Part shown: positions 31,725 through 40,861 of the stretch, piece by piece | How the letters are laid out: each line of letters begins with the position of its first letter | Numbering within the stretch: position 1 is the stretch's first letter | DNA from: JBOHPP01 sp050731755 | GTDB lineage: Bacteria; Methylomirabilota; Methylomirabilia; Rokubacteriales; CSP1-6 | NCBI GenBank assembly: GCA_050731755.1 | Contig: JBOHPP010000022.1 | Span: 1-46,723 of the forward strand | Length of the DNA stretch: 46,723 nt | Reading direction: 5' to 3' | Program-made: the position numbers and the translations under genes | The notes under the pieces: model-generated | Databases searched by the model: none | What the model was told of the DNA's origin: nothing | Seen by the model: only the letters and a program-made list of their open reading frames with translations

Positions 31725-32000
31725 ATGACCAAAGCCGAGCTGATCGACGAGGTCTCCAAGGTCGCCAACCTCACCAAGAAGGAGACCGAGACGATCGTCA
31801 ACACGGTCTTCGAGAACATCACCGAGGCCCTCGTCAAGGGCGACAAAGTCGAGCTGCGGGGGTTCGGCAGCTTCCGGATCCGCCACCGCCAGTCCCGGAA
31901 GGGTCGCAACCCCAAGACCGGCAGCAGCGTCGACGTGCCCGACAAGCGGGTGCCCTTCTTCAAGGTCGGCAAGCGACTGCGCGAGCTCGTCAACACGTGA
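31725..32000 (+). CDS. HU/IHF-family DNA-bending protein (first copy)
   Basis: This 91-residue histone-like protein begins MTKAELIDEVSKVANLTKKE, has the beta-arm region VELRGFGSFRIRHRQSRKGRNPKTG, and ends VPFFKVGKRLRELVN. GFGSF and GRNPKTG are the family's signature. The wording VPDKRVPFFKVGKRLRE is close to IhfB/HU forms, and the position behind rpsA-sppA matches ihfB in E. coli and delta-proteobacteria. It would bend or compact DNA as a dimer, possibly with the paralogue at 44055. It has its own promoter and a good ribosome-binding site. Confidence 0.92.
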   Translation: MTKAELIDEVSKVANLTKKETETIVNTVFENITEALVKGDKVELRGFGSFRIRHRQSRKGRNPKTGSSVDVPDKRVPFFKVGKRLRELVNT

Positions 32001-32016
32001 GGCCGCTGCCGGCGGC

Positions 32017-32496
32017 GTGAAGCGCCTGTGGGCGCCCTGGCGCATGGCCTACGTTGGCGGCGCGACGGCGGCGGGTTGCATCTTCTGCGCCGCGCTCTCG
32101 GGTGGCGATGACCGCAAGCATCTCGTCGTCCACCGTGCGCCTCACGCGTTCCTGATTCTCAACGCCTATCCCTACACACCCGGCCACGTCATGGCTGTCG
32201 TCAACCGCCACGTCGGCACGGTGGCCGACGCCTCGGACACCGAGCTGGTCGAGGCCATGCGCCTGATCGGCGTGGCCACCGCCGCGCTCCGCGCCGAGTA
32301 CCACGCCCAGGGCTTCAACATCGGGATCAACCAGGGACGGGTGGCCGGCGCGGGGGTGGAGGATCACCTGCACCTGCACGTGGTCCCGCGCTGGTCGGGG
32401 GACGTCAACTTCATGCCCGTGCTGGGCGAGGTCCGTGTGCTACCCGAGAGCCTCGATGCGACCTGGGAGCGTTTGCGGAGCCGGTTCGGTGGCTGA
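32017..32496 (+). CDS. HIT-family nucleotide hydrolase/phosphorylase
   Basis: This 159-residue histidine-triad protein begins KRLWAPWRMAYVG, contains a CIFC zinc-type pair (GCIFCAAL), HAFLILNAYPYTPGHVMAVVNRH, FNIGINQGRVAGAGVEDH, and the catalytic HxHxHxx triad LHLHVVPRW. The APWR N-terminus is typical of the Ap4A phosphorylase/hydrolase-like branch. Substrates are probably dinucleoside polyphosphates or AMP conjugates; the exact one cannot be read from sequence. The GTG start is 16 bases after the HU/IHF stop, and the end overlaps mutS by 8 bases. Confidence 0.9.
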   Translation: MKRLWAPWRMAYVGGATAAGCIFCAALSGGDDRKHLVVHRAPHAFLILNAYPYTPGHVMAVVNRHVGTVADASDTELVEAMRLIGVATAALRAEYHAQGFNIGINQGRVAGAGVEDHLHLHVVPRWSGDVNFMPVLGEVRVLPESLDATWERLRSRFGG

Positions 32497-35050
32497 GCCG
32501 CCCGTCGCCCTGACGCCGATGATGCGGCAGTACCGGGAGCTCAAGCGCCGATACCCCGACTATCTCCTGCTGTTCCGCCTCGGGGACTTCTACGAGCTCT
32601 TCTTCGAGGACGCCGAGCGCGGCGCGCGCCTGCTCCAGATCACGCTCACCGCCCGGCAGGGCGCACCCATGGCGGGCATCCCGCACCATGCCGCCGAGAC
32701 CTACCTGGCCCGCCTCGTGGCCGCCGGCTGCAAGATCGCGCTCTCCGAGCAGATGGAAGCCCCGGGTCAGGGCAAGAAGCTGCTGCGCCGCGAGGTCGTG
32801 CGTCTCATCACGCCCGGCACGATTACCGACACCGCGTACCTCAAGGGGGCCGCCAACAACTTCCTGCTGGCCGTGGCCCGGCTGCGCGCGGCGACGGGCA
32901 TCGCGCTGCTCGACGTCTCCACTGGCGAGTTCTGGGCGGGGGAAGACGCGGGAGGCGCCGCCGTGCTCGACGCCGCCCTGCTGCGTCGCCCCGCAGAGAT
33001 CCTCGTCCCCGCGCCGCTCGGGGAAGCGCCCGAGCTCCTGCACCGGCTTCAGGCCACGGGCGCCACGCTGACCTTCTGGGATCCGGAACCGTTCGCCCCC
33101 CGGCGCGCCGCCGCCGACCTCGCCCGACACTTCAACGTTCCCTCGCTCGCCGCCTTCGGGTTGGCCGACCTCACCATCGGGCTCGGGGCCGCCGGCGGCG
33201 CGCTCGACTACGTGCGGGCGACCCAGGGCGAGCGCCTCACTCACCTGAGCCGACTGCAGCGTCTGGCCGCCGACGAGGCCATGGCCCTCGACCAGACGGC
33301 GGTGGAGACGCTCGAGCTGGTCGAGGCCCGCGATGGCAACCCGCGGGCGAGCCTCCTCGGCGTCGTCGACGAGACGGCGACGCCTATGGGCGCGCGCCTG
33401 CTCAGACAGTGGCTGCTCCGGCCGCTCACCGACCCCGCCGTCATCGCCGAGCGTCAGGAGGCGGTCGAGGGCTTCGTCGCCGCGCCGGCCGGTCGCGCCC
33501 AGCTCCGCGCGCTTCTCAAGCGCGTGGGGGACCTGGAGCGGCTGACCAGCCGGGCCGCCCTCGGCGTGGCCCACGCTCGCGATCTCGTCGGGCTGCGAGC
33601 AGGCTTGCAGCCGCTGGAGACGATCCGCGTCGCGGTCGCCGATCTTCCGGCTCGCATGATCGTCGCGGCCGCCGAGGAGCTGGCGCCGCTCGACGATCTC
33701 CGGGGGCTGCTGGCCGACGCGCTGATGGACGAGCCGCCGCTGACGCTGCACGAGGGGGGTCTGATCCGTGAGAGCTGGAGCGAGGCCCTGACCGCGATCG
33801 TCGAGGACGTCCGCGAAGCCCGTCAGTGGATCGCCGGCCTGGAGGAGCGCGAGCGAGCGCGGACCGGAATCCCGAGCCTGCGGGTGCGCTTCAACCGCGT
33901 GTTCGGCTACGGGATCGAAGTCACGCACGCCCAGACCGGGCGCGTGCCGCCCGACTACATCCGGCGCCAGACCCTGACCGGCGCCGAGCGCTATGTGACC
34001 GCCGAGCTCAAGGAGTACGAGGCGAAAGTGCTGGGCGCCGAGGAGCGTCGACGACGGCTGGAATACGAGCTGTTCGAAGACGTCCGGCGGCGCGTGGCCG
34101 CGCGCGCCGGCGATCTGCTGGCGACGGCGCGCGCGCTGGCCCGGCTCGACGTCCTGGCCGCGCTGGCCGAGGTTGCCCACACGCGCGGCTGGACGCGGCC
34201 GCGGGTGGACCGCGGAGACAGTCTCGCGATCACCGACGGTCGCCATCCGGTGCTGGAGTCCCGCAGCGGTGAGCCGGTGACGCCCAACGATGTGGCCCTC
34301 GGCGCCGACACGCGCATCGTGATCCTCACCGGGCCCAACATGTCGGGGAAGTCCGTCTACCTGCGCCAGACGGGCCACATCGTGGTCCTCGCCCAGATCG
34401 GCGCGTTCGTCCCCGCCCGGGAGGCGACCATCGGCGTGGTGGACCGCCTCTTCACGCGGGTGGGCGCGCAGGACAATCTGGCCCGCGGCCAGAGCACGTT
34501 CCTGGTGGAAATGGTGGAGACGGCCAACATCCTGAACAACGTCGGCGCCCACAGTCTCGTGCTCCTCGACGAGGTGGGGCGGGGGACCTCCACCTTCGAC
34601 GGCCTGGCCATCGCCTGGGCGGTCGTGGAGGCGCTCCAGGAGCGGAGCGGGGCCAAGGTGCTCTTCGCCACCCACTTCCACGAGCTCACGCAGCTCGGCG
34701 ACCGCCTGCCCGGGGTCCGCAACTTCCACGTGGCCGTGCGGGAGTGGAACGACGAGATCATCTTCCTGCACAAGGTGCGACCGGGTGGGACCGACCGCAG
34801 CTACGGTATTCAGGTCGCGCGCCTGGCCGGCCTGCCCGAACCGGTGATCGCGCGCGCCAAGACGCTGCTCGCCGAGCTGGAGGCGGCGGGTCAGCGCCGG
34901 GCCGATGCGCGAGAGGCCAGCCAGCTCGGTCTCTTCACGCCGGCGCGCGATCCTGTCCTGGAGGAGCTGACGCGGCTGGACCTCGCCCACGTCACGCCGA
35001 TCGAGGCGCTCAACCTGCTCGCCGAGTGGCAAAAGCGATTCAGTCCATGA
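32489..35050 (+). CDS. mutS: MutS, DNA mismatch recognition ATPase
   Basis: MutS detects mismatches and recruits MutL. The GTG at 32489 gives 853 residues, the same size as E. coli MutS. The mismatch-binding Phe-X-Glu is FYE at 34-36 (in RLGDFYELFFEDA). The connector and lever domains follow, then the clamp region RVRFNRVFGYGIEVTHAQ, and the ATPase with Walker A GPNMSGKSVYLRQ (~614-626), STFLVEMVETANILNN, LVLLDEVGRGTSTFDGLAIAWAV and the FATHFHELTQL motif. The C-terminal ~50 residues include PIEALNLLAEWQ, the usual end. It overlaps mutL as ATGA. Confidence 0.98.
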   Translation: MAEPPVALTPMMRQYRELKRRYPDYLLLFRLGDFYELFFEDAERGARLLQITLTARQGAPMAGIPHHAAETYLARLVAAGCKIALSEQMEAPGQGKKLLRREVVRLITPGTITDTAYLKGAANNFLLAVARLRAATGIALLDVSTGEFWAGEDAGGAAVLDAALLRRPAEILVPAPLGEAPELLHRLQATGATLTFWDPEPFAPRRAAADLARHFNVPSLAAFGLADLTIGLGAAGGALDYVRATQGERLTHLSRLQRLAADEAMALDQTAVETLELVEARDGNPRASLLGVVDETATPMGARLLRQWLLRPLTDPAVIAERQEAVEGFVAAPAGRAQLRALLKRVGDLERLTSRAALGVAHARDLVGLRAGLQPLETIRVAVADLPARMIVAAAEELAPLDDLRGLLADALMDEPPLTLHEGGLIRESWSEALTAIVEDVREARQWIAGLEERERARTGIPSLRVRFNRVFGYGIEVTHAQTGRVPPDYIRRQTLTGAERYVTAELKEYEAKVLGAEERRRRLEYELFEDVRRRVAARAGDLLATARALARLDVLAALAEVAHTRGWTRPRVDRGDSLAITDGRHPVLESRSGEPVTPNDVALGADTRIVILTGPNMSGKSVYLRQTGHIVVLAQIGAFVPAREATIGVVDRLFTRVGAQDNLARGQSTFLVEMVETANILNNVGAHSLVLLDEVGRGTSTFDGLAIAWAVVEALQERSGAKVLFATHFHELTQLGDRLPGVRNFHVAVREWNDEIIFLHKVRPGGTDRSYGIQVARLAGLPEPVIARAKTLLAELEAAGQRRADAREASQLGLFTPARDPVLEELTRLDLAHVTPIEALNLLAEWQKRFSP

Positions 35051-36723
35051 GCAGGATCAGGCGTCTCCCCGACCATCTGGTCAACAAGATCGCGGCCGGT
35101 GAGGTGGTGGAGCGTCCGGCGTCGGTGGTGAAGGAACTGGTCGAGAACGCGCTGGACGCGGGCGCCCGGACCGTCAGCGTCGACCTCCGTGACGGGGGCG
35201 CCGCCCTGGTGCGGGTCGTCGACGACGGCTGCGGCATGACGCCGGAAGAGCTGGTGCTGGCGCTGGAGCGCCATGCGACGTCCAAGCTCGCCCGCGACGA
35301 GGACCTGGATGCCATTGGCACCCTCGGGTTCCGCGGCGAGGCGCTGCCTGCCATCTGCGCGGTGTCTCGCTTCACGATCGTGAGCCGGGCCGGCGACGCC
35401 GCCGAGGGGCTGCGGGTAAGCGGCGGGGGCGGCACCGTCGATCAGCGCCTCTCCGTCCCGGCCCAGGTGGGGACCAGCGTGGAGGTGAGCGATCTCTTCT
35501 ACAACACCCCGGCGCGCCTCAAGTTCTTGAAGACGTTCTCCACCGAGTTGGCCGCCTGCCTGCGGGTGCTCACCCAGGTGGCGGTCGCTCAGCCCGGCGT
35601 GCAGCTCCGGGCCACTCACGGCGGGCGCGCGGTGCTCACGGCGCCGGCGGCCGGGGACCTCCGCACGCGGGTCGGCGCACTGTGGGGCTGGAATGTCGCC
35701 GCCCGCCTGCTCGATGTCCACCGGGTGGAGCACGGCGTCGGCGTGCGCGGTGTGGCAGCGCCGCCGGACCTCACGCGAGGCGGACGCGACGACGTGATCA
35801 TCGTGGTCAACGGGCGTCCTGTCCGCGACGCGGCGTTGATGCAGGCGGTGCTGGAGGCCTACCGGCCGCTGCTGCCTCGGGACCGCTTCCCCCTGGCGGC
35901 CCTGACCATCGAGCTGCCGCTGGCCGACGTCGACGTCAACGTTCACCCGACAAAGGCCTGGGTGCGCTTCCGGCATCCTCGCCTCGTCCAGGAGATGGTG
36001 GTCGCCGCGCTGGGCGAGGCCCTGCGCCGGACGGCAGTCGTACCGGCGGTGACGACGATGCCGGCCGGTGCAGAGGCCGAGGCGCTCGGCGCCGTCACGA
36101 CCGGTGATCAGGGCGGGCTCTTCGCGGAGGCGGCGCGGGGCTATCAGCACGCCGATTTCGGCCACGTCCTGGGTCAGGTGCAGGACACGTTCATCGTGAC
36201 CGCCTCGGAGAGCGAGGTCTTCTTCGTCGACCAGCACGCCGCCCACGAGCGCGTGATCTTCGAACGCCTGGAGGCCCAGCTCGCCGCCGGCGCTCCACCG
36301 TCTCAGACGCTGCTGTTCGCCGAGCCGCTCTCCCTGGGGCCGGCCGCCCGGACCGTCCTCGAACGCGCGCGGGGGCCCCTCGAGCGCCTGGGCTTCGCCT
36401 TCGAGGGATTCGGAGGCGACACGATCGTGCTGCGCGCGGTGCCCAGTGTCCTCGAGGGCGATGAGCCGCGCCGGCTGGTCGAGGCGGCGGTGGAGGAGCT
36501 CACGGCAGCCAAACCGGGAGAGCCGGTGCTGGATCGGACGCTCGCCTTCGTCGCCTGCCGCGCGGCCATCAAGGCTCCGGCACCGCTCGAGCGCGAGGAG
36601 ATGGCGCGGTTGGTCGCCGAGCTGGGCGCCACCACGCGACCGTATTTCTGTCCCCACGGGCGCCCCACCATGAGTCGCATCGCCATCGCCGACGTCCGGC
36701 GGGAGGTGCGCCGGGTCTGGTAG
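35047..36723 (+). CDS. mutL: MutL, mismatch repair endonuclease type
   Basis: The 558-residue protein has the GHKL ATPase (residues ~1-330): IRRLPDHLVNKIAAGEVVERPASVVKELVENALDAGA, DDGCGMTPEEL, HATSKL, TLGFRGEALPAI, DLFYNTPARLKFLK and DVNVHPTKAWVRF. The C-terminal domain contains the metal-binding DQHAAHERVIFE (from Asp395) together with ACRAAIKA and CPHGRP, the motifs that mark MutL proteins with their own nicking endonuclease. This fits an organism without MutH or Dam-directed repair; neither is in the window. A linker of ~60 residues joins the two parts. miaA follows after 17 bases. Confidence 0.96.
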   Translation: MSRIRRLPDHLVNKIAAGEVVERPASVVKELVENALDAGARTVSVDLRDGGAALVRVVDDGCGMTPEELVLALERHATSKLARDEDLDAIGTLGFRGEALPAICAVSRFTIVSRAGDAAEGLRVSGGGGTVDQRLSVPAQVGTSVEVSDLFYNTPARLKFLKTFSTELAACLRVLTQVAVAQPGVQLRATHGGRAVLTAPAAGDLRTRVGALWGWNVAARLLDVHRVEHGVGVRGVAAPPDLTRGGRDDVIIVVNGRPVRDAALMQAVLEAYRPLLPRDRFPLAALTIELPLADVDVNVHPTKAWVRFRHPRLVQEMVVAALGEALRRTAVVPAVTTMPAGAEAEALGAVTTGDQGGLFAEAARGYQHADFGHVLGQVQDTFIVTASESEVFFVDQHAAHERVIFERLEAQLAAGAPPSQTLLFAEPLSLGPAARTVLERARGPLERLGFAFEGFGGDTIVLRAVPSVLEGDEPRRLVEAAVEELTAAKPGEPVLDRTLAFVACRAAIKAPAPLEREEMARLVAELGATTRPYFCPHGRPTMSRIAIADVRREVRRVW

Positions 36724-36740
36724 AGTTGGGATGGTAGCGG

Positions 36741-37682
36741 ATGAAGCGTCCTCTCCTCGTCATCGCGGGCCCCACCGGCGTGGGCAAGACGGCCACGGCG
36801 GTTGCGCTGGCCAAGCGGGTGCCGCTCGAGGTCATCAGCGCCGACTCCCGGCAGGTCTACCGCGGCATGGACGTCGCCACTGGAAAGCCCACGGCGGGCG
36901 AGCGTCGTGCGGTGGCCCACCATCTGATCGACGTCGTGGATCCCGACGAGCGATACCATGTCGCCCGCTTCCGCAGCGACGCCGCCACGCTGGTGGCCGC
37001 CATCCATGGCCGGGGCCGGCTGCCCGCCGTCGTCGGTGGTACCGGGTTGTACATCCGTGCGCTGCTGCGGGGTCTCGACCCGGCACCCCCGGCCGACCCG
37101 GTGTTCCGCCACGACATGACCGCTCTGGCGGCGCGCGAGGGGCCGGCCGCGCTGCACGCGCGGCTCAGCGGGCAGGCGCCCTCGCTGGCCCACCGCCTGC
37201 ATCCGAACGATACGGTGCGGCTCATTCGCGCGCTGGAGCGTCTGCGGGCTGGGGGCGGGGTGGCGACCCAGCACGAACGCTGGCGGGAGGCGCGCTCGCG
37301 GGAGTATGACGTCGTCTCCGTCGGTCTGACGATGGAGCGGAGCGGGCTCCGACGCCGTCTCGCCGACCGCGCCGCCGCCATGGTCGCGGCCGGCCTCGCC
37401 GACGAGGTGTACCATCTCCTCGCCCGCGGCTATGACACCGAACTGCCCTCGATGCAGGGCATCGGCTACCGCGAGTTCGTGCAGGTCGCGCGGGGGACCC
37501 TGAGCGCGGAGCAGGCGCTCAGGCTCATGCAGCGCGAGACGATGCGCTACGCCAAGCGACAGTGGACGTGGTTCGCGCGCGAGCCCGACGTGCAATGGCT
37601 CGACATCGACCTGGCCGGCGGGCCGGAGGGTGCCGCGGCCGTCGTCGAGCGGCGGCTGCGTGAGGGAGGTTTCCTCGAGTGA
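36741..37682 (+). CDS. miaA: MiaA, tRNA dimethylallyltransferase
   Basis: MiaA adds a dimethylallyl group to A37 of tRNAs reading UNN codons. The 313-residue protein has the P-loop GPTGVGKT at 10-17, VISADSRQVYRGMDVATGKPT, HHLIDVVDPDERYHVARF, VVGGTGLYIRALLRGL, NDTVRLIRALE, LPSMQGIGYREF and RYAKRQWTWFARE, all family motifs. It follows mutL as in many bacteria and overlaps hflX by 4 bases. hfq, which normally lies between miaA and hflX in proteobacteria, is absent. Confidence 0.97.
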   Translation: MKRPLLVIAGPTGVGKTATAVALAKRVPLEVISADSRQVYRGMDVATGKPTAGERRAVAHHLIDVVDPDERYHVARFRSDAATLVAAIHGRGRLPAVVGGTGLYIRALLRGLDPAPPADPVFRHDMTALAAREGPAALHARLSGQAPSLAHRLHPNDTVRLIRALERLRAGGGVATQHERWREARSREYDVVSVGLTMERSGLRRRLADRAAAMVAAGLADEVYHLLARGYDTELPSMQGIGYREFVQVARGTLSAEQALRLMQRETMRYAKRQWTWFAREPDVQWLDIDLAGGPEGAAAVVERRLREGGFLE

Positions 37683-38962
37683 GAAACGGCCGCGCCGGCG
37701 GCAACGGGCCGCGGGTTGGCCGCCACGAGCGGGCGGTGATCGCGGCAGTCCGGCTGCCGTCGCAGCGGCGCTGGGAGGTCGAGGACTCGCTGGACGAGCT
37801 GGCCCGGCTGACCGCCGCGGCCGGCGCCACCGTGGTCCACCGGGTGCTGCAGGAGCGGACGGCGCCCACCCCCGCGCTCTACTTCGGCCGCGGGAAGATC
37901 GCCGAAATCGCCGAGGCGGCGCGGGTGACCGGCGCCGATCTCATGATCTGCGACGACGCGCTCACGCCGGTGCAGGAGCGCAACATCTCCGGGGAGCTCG
38001 GCATCAAGGTCATCGACCGGACGGCGCTGATTCTCGACATCTTCGCCCAGCGGGCCCGGACGAGCGAGGGCAAGCTCCAGGTGGAGCTGGCCCAGCTGAC
38101 GTATTTGCTGCCGCGGCTGGTGGGGCAGTGGACGCACCTCGAGCGTCTGGGCGGCGGCATCGGCACCCGGGGGCCCGGCGAGACCCAGCTGGAGTCCGAT
38201 CGGCGGGTGATTCGCCGGCGCGTGATGCAGATCCGCCGTGAGCTCGAGCACGTGCGCGTCCATCGCCGGGTCCAGCGCGAAGGGCGCCGGCGCCGCGGGT
38301 TCCCCGTCGTCGCCCTCGTCGGCTACACCAATGCGGGCAAGACCACGCTGCTGAACCGGCTGACGGGCGCGCGGCTGCTCGCCGCCGACCAGCTGTTCGT
38401 CACGCTCGATCCGGCGGCCCGCCTGGCCAACGGCGATGGCCACCAGCCGTTCATCCTCACCGACACCGTCGGCTTCATCCGCAAGCTACCCCACGAGGTG
38501 GTCGCGGCCTTTCGGGCCACCCTGGAGGAGCTGGCCGAGGCCGACGTGTTGCTCCACGTCGTGGACGCGAGCCACCCGGCGGTGGACGAGCACATGGCGG
38601 CCGTGGAAGCCCTCCTCGGCGAGCTGGGGGTGAGCGAGCAGCCGCGGCTGCTGGCCCTCAACAAGATCGACCGCCTGGCCGCGCCCCAGGCCCTGGAACG
38701 GCTGGTCGAGGGCCGGAGCGGTGTGCCTGTCTCGGCGACGACCGGCGAAGGGCTCGCCGCGCTGCGCGCGGCCATCGAGACGACAGTGCGCGCGGCGGCC
38801 GGCGCGGTCATCTTGAGAATCCCGCACAGCGCGGGGGCGGCGCTCGCCCTCTGCTACGCCCGCGGCCGCGTGCTCACCCGGGCCGACGAGGCCGAGCACG
38901 TGCGGCTCACCGTCGAGCTGCCGGCCGCGGTGCACGACGCCCTGGCTCCCTACCGGGTCTAG
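37679..38962 (+). CDS. hflX: HflX, ribosome-associated GTPase
   Basis: HflX binds and splits stalled ribosomes. The 427-residue protein has the N-terminal HflX domain (TPALYFGRGKIAEIAEAA, DDALTPVQERNISGELGIKVIDRTALILDIFAQRART, LTYLLPRLVG) with the glycine-rich GGGIGTRGPGETQLESDRR, and then the GTPase domain with G1 GYTNAGKTTLLN (~215-226), G3 DTVGFIRKLPHEVVAAFRATLEE and G4 NKID. A C-terminal domain of ~80 residues follows. The GTG start overlaps the miaA stop, leaving no room for hfq. A 20-base gap leads to the next gene. Confidence 0.95.
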   Translation: MRNGRAGGNGPRVGRHERAVIAAVRLPSQRRWEVEDSLDELARLTAAAGATVVHRVLQERTAPTPALYFGRGKIAEIAEAARVTGADLMICDDALTPVQERNISGELGIKVIDRTALILDIFAQRARTSEGKLQVELAQLTYLLPRLVGQWTHLERLGGGIGTRGPGETQLESDRRVIRRRVMQIRRELEHVRVHRRVQREGRRRRGFPVVALVGYTNAGKTTLLNRLTGARLLAADQLFVTLDPAARLANGDGHQPFILTDTVGFIRKLPHEVVAAFRATLEELAEADVLLHVVDASHPAVDEHMAAVEALLGELGVSEQPRLLALNKIDRLAAPQALERLVEGRSGVPVSATTGEGLAALRAAIETTVRAAAGAVILRIPHSAGAALALCYARGRVLTRADEAEHVRLTVELPAAVHDALAPYRV

Positions 38963-38982
38963 CGGGTACACTGAGCCCTCCG

Positions 38983-39552
38983 ATGGGCCTGGCCAACTCG
39001 CTGACGATCTTGAGAATCGTCCTCATCCCGGTGTTCGTGACGCTGCTCGTCTACCGATGGTCGGGCTTGGCGCTGGTCGTCTTCGCGGTGGCGGCGGTCA
39101 CGGATCTGCTCGACGGCTGGGTGGCTCGTCGCCAGGGGGTGGCTAGCCGGCTGGGCGCCTTCCTCGACCCCATGGCCGACAAGCTGCTGCTCACCGCCTC
39201 GTTCGTCACCCTCACGTATCTCAAGGCGCTGCCCTTCTGGATCACCGCGGTGGTGCTGAGCCGGGACATCATTCTCATCGTGGGCGCGTTGCTCGTGCAC
39301 ATGGTGGGCGGGCGCATCGACCCGCAGCCGACCTGGGCGGGAAAGGCGGCGACGTTCTTTCAGATCCTGACGGTGCTGACGGTCCTCCTCAGCCGCGACT
39401 TCCATCTGCCCCTGGTCCCCATGCTCTTCGTCTGGTTGGCGGCGATCTTCACGGTGCTGTCGGGCTGCCAGTACCTGATCCAGGGCATGCGGTTCCTCAA
39501 CACGCCTCACACGGCCGAGCGCGACGACGATGAAGCCCCGCTGCTCCGCTGA
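38983..39552 (+). CDS. pgsA: CDP-alcohol phosphatidyltransferase, PgsA-like
   Basis: This 189-residue membrane protein has the CDP-alcohol phosphotransferase signature D-G-x2-A-R-x8-G-x3-D-x3-D in TDLLDGWVARRQGVASRLGAFLDPMADK, near residues 42-69. It begins GLANSLTILRIVLIPVFV, typical of phosphatidylglycerophosphate synthases, and has five or six hydrophobic helices. It would make phosphatidylglycerol phosphate from CDP-diacylglycerol and glycerol 3-phosphate; other head groups are possible. The hydrophilic C-terminus (AERDDDEAPLLR) overlaps the next gene by 23 bases. Confidence 0.88.
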   Translation: MGLANSLTILRIVLIPVFVTLLVYRWSGLALVVFAVAAVTDLLDGWVARRQGVASRLGAFLDPMADKLLLTASFVTLTYLKALPFWITAVVLSRDIILIVGALLVHMVGGRIDPQPTWAGKAATFFQILTVLTVLLSRDFHLPLVPMLFVWLAAIFTVLSGCQYLIQGMRFLNTPHTAERDDDEAPLLR

Positions 39553-40861
39553 CGGCGAGCCCGAGGGCGTGGTCGTGGCCGCCGTGCGCCGGCGCTCGGC
39601 CGCTGCCGCCGCCGGCCTTCGGCCCGGAGACCGGGTCCTCGCCATCAACGGCCGCCCGCTTCGGGACGCCATCGACTTCCAGTTCTACAGCGCCGACGAT
39701 CACCTTCGACTCACGCTGGAGCGCGAGGGGGCGCCGGCGGCGCTGAAGGTGCGCCGGCGCGCCGCCGACCTCGGGGTCGAGCTCCGGCCGCCCCGGCCGC
39801 AGGAGATCGCCACGTGCGCCAACAAGTGCGTGTTCTGCTTCATCCACCAGAACCCGCGCGGGCTGCGGCGCAGCCTCTACGTCAAGGACGACGATTTCCG
39901 CCTGTCATTCCTGCACGGCAACTACATCACGCTCAGCGATCTCGACGAAGCCGCGCTGGGACGGATCGAGGAGCAGCGGCTGTCGCCGCTCTACGTCTCC
40001 GTCCACGCCACCGATCCGGCGCTTCGCCACCGGCTCCTGGGGCATCCCCGCCACCCGGCCGACATCCTGCCCCGCCTGCGCCGGCTGGCCCGGGCCGGCA
40101 TTCGGATCCACGCTCAGATCGTCCTCTGCCCCGACCTGAACGACGGTCCGCATCTCGAGCGCACCGTGCTCGACCTGGCTCCGCTCCACCCGGCGGTGGC
40201 GACCATCGCCGTCGTCCCCGTCGGCCTCACCCGGCATCGCGAGCGCCTGCCGGCACTCCGGCCGCTCACGACACCCGAGGCGCGGACGCTGATCGACACG
40301 GTGGAGGGCTGGCAAGCACGCTTCCTGGCCGGGGTAGGCAGCCGCCTGGTCTTCCTCGCCGACGAGATCTATCTGCTCGCCGGCCGTCCGCTGCCGCCGG
40401 CCGCCGACTACGAAGGGTTCCCCGTCGCCGAAGACGGCATCGGCCTCGTCCGTCGCTTCGAGGACGACCTGGAGCGCGCGCTGGGGCGAGCACGGCCGGC
40501 GGCCCGTCCCCGCACGGTGACGATCGTGAGCGGTGAGATGTACGGCGCGCGCCTCGAGCGGTGGCTGGCGCCGCTCGAGCCCGTGGGCCTGCGGGCCCGG
40601 GTCGCCGTCGTGCCCAACGACTTCTTCGGGCGCTCGATCGGCATCGCCGGCCTGCTCACCGGCCGGGACATCCAGCGCCACCTGGCGGCGCTGGCCGACC
40701 CGGGTGATGAGGTGCTCATCCCGGCGGTAGCCGTGCGCGAGACCGACGGCGTGTTCCTGGACGACCTGGCTCCGGCCGACCTCGCGCGTGATCTCGGGCT
40801 GCCTGTCCGCGTCGTCGAGCCCACCGCGCGGGCGCTGCTGCGAGCCCTGCGCGGGGCGTGA
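39530..40861 (+). CDS. PDZ / radical-SAM-like / DUF512 protein
   Basis: This 443-residue protein of unknown function has three parts. Residues ~10-75 form a PDZ-like domain (AAAAAGLRPGDRVLAINGRPL). Next comes a CX3CX2C cluster-type motif, CANKCVFCFIHQNP (Cys96, Cys100, Cys103), followed by FLHGNYITLSDL and YVSVHATDPALRHRLLGHP, which look like a radical SAM barrel. The C-terminal ~200 residues are the DUF512 region, including IVPVGLTRHRERLPAL-like wording, FLADEIYLLAGRPLP, YEGFPVAEDGIGLVRRF and VPNDFFGRSIGIAGLLTGRDI. It is conserved next to der in many bacteria, which suggests a link to ribosome or envelope maturation, but no reaction is established that I can cite. It overlaps both neighbours. 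Confidence 0.88.
   Translation: MKPRCSADGEPEGVVVAAVRRRSAAAAAGLRPGDRVLAINGRPLRDAIDFQFYSADDHLRLTLEREGAPAALKVRRRAADLGVELRPPRPQEIATCANKCVFCFIHQNPRGLRRSLYVKDDDFRLSFLHGNYITLSDLDEAALGRIEEQRLSPLYVSVHATDPALRHRLLGHPRHPADILPRLRRLARAGIRIHAQIVLCPDLNDGPHLERTVLDLAPLHPAVATIAVVPVGLTRHRERLPALRPLTTPEARTLIDTVEGWQARFLAGVGSRLVFLADEIYLLAGRPLPPAADYEGFPVAEDGIGLVRRFEDDLERALGRARPAARPRTVTIVSGEMYGARLERWLAPLEPVGLRARVAVVPNDFFGRSIGIAGLLTGRDIQRHLAALADPGDEVLIPAVAVRETDGVFLDDLAPADLARDLGLPVRVVEPTARALLRALRGA

Noticed and set aside
32411..35032. An 873-codon minus-strand frame opposite mutS
   Set aside because: mutS is complete with all motifs; the antisense frame is a codon-bias shadow.
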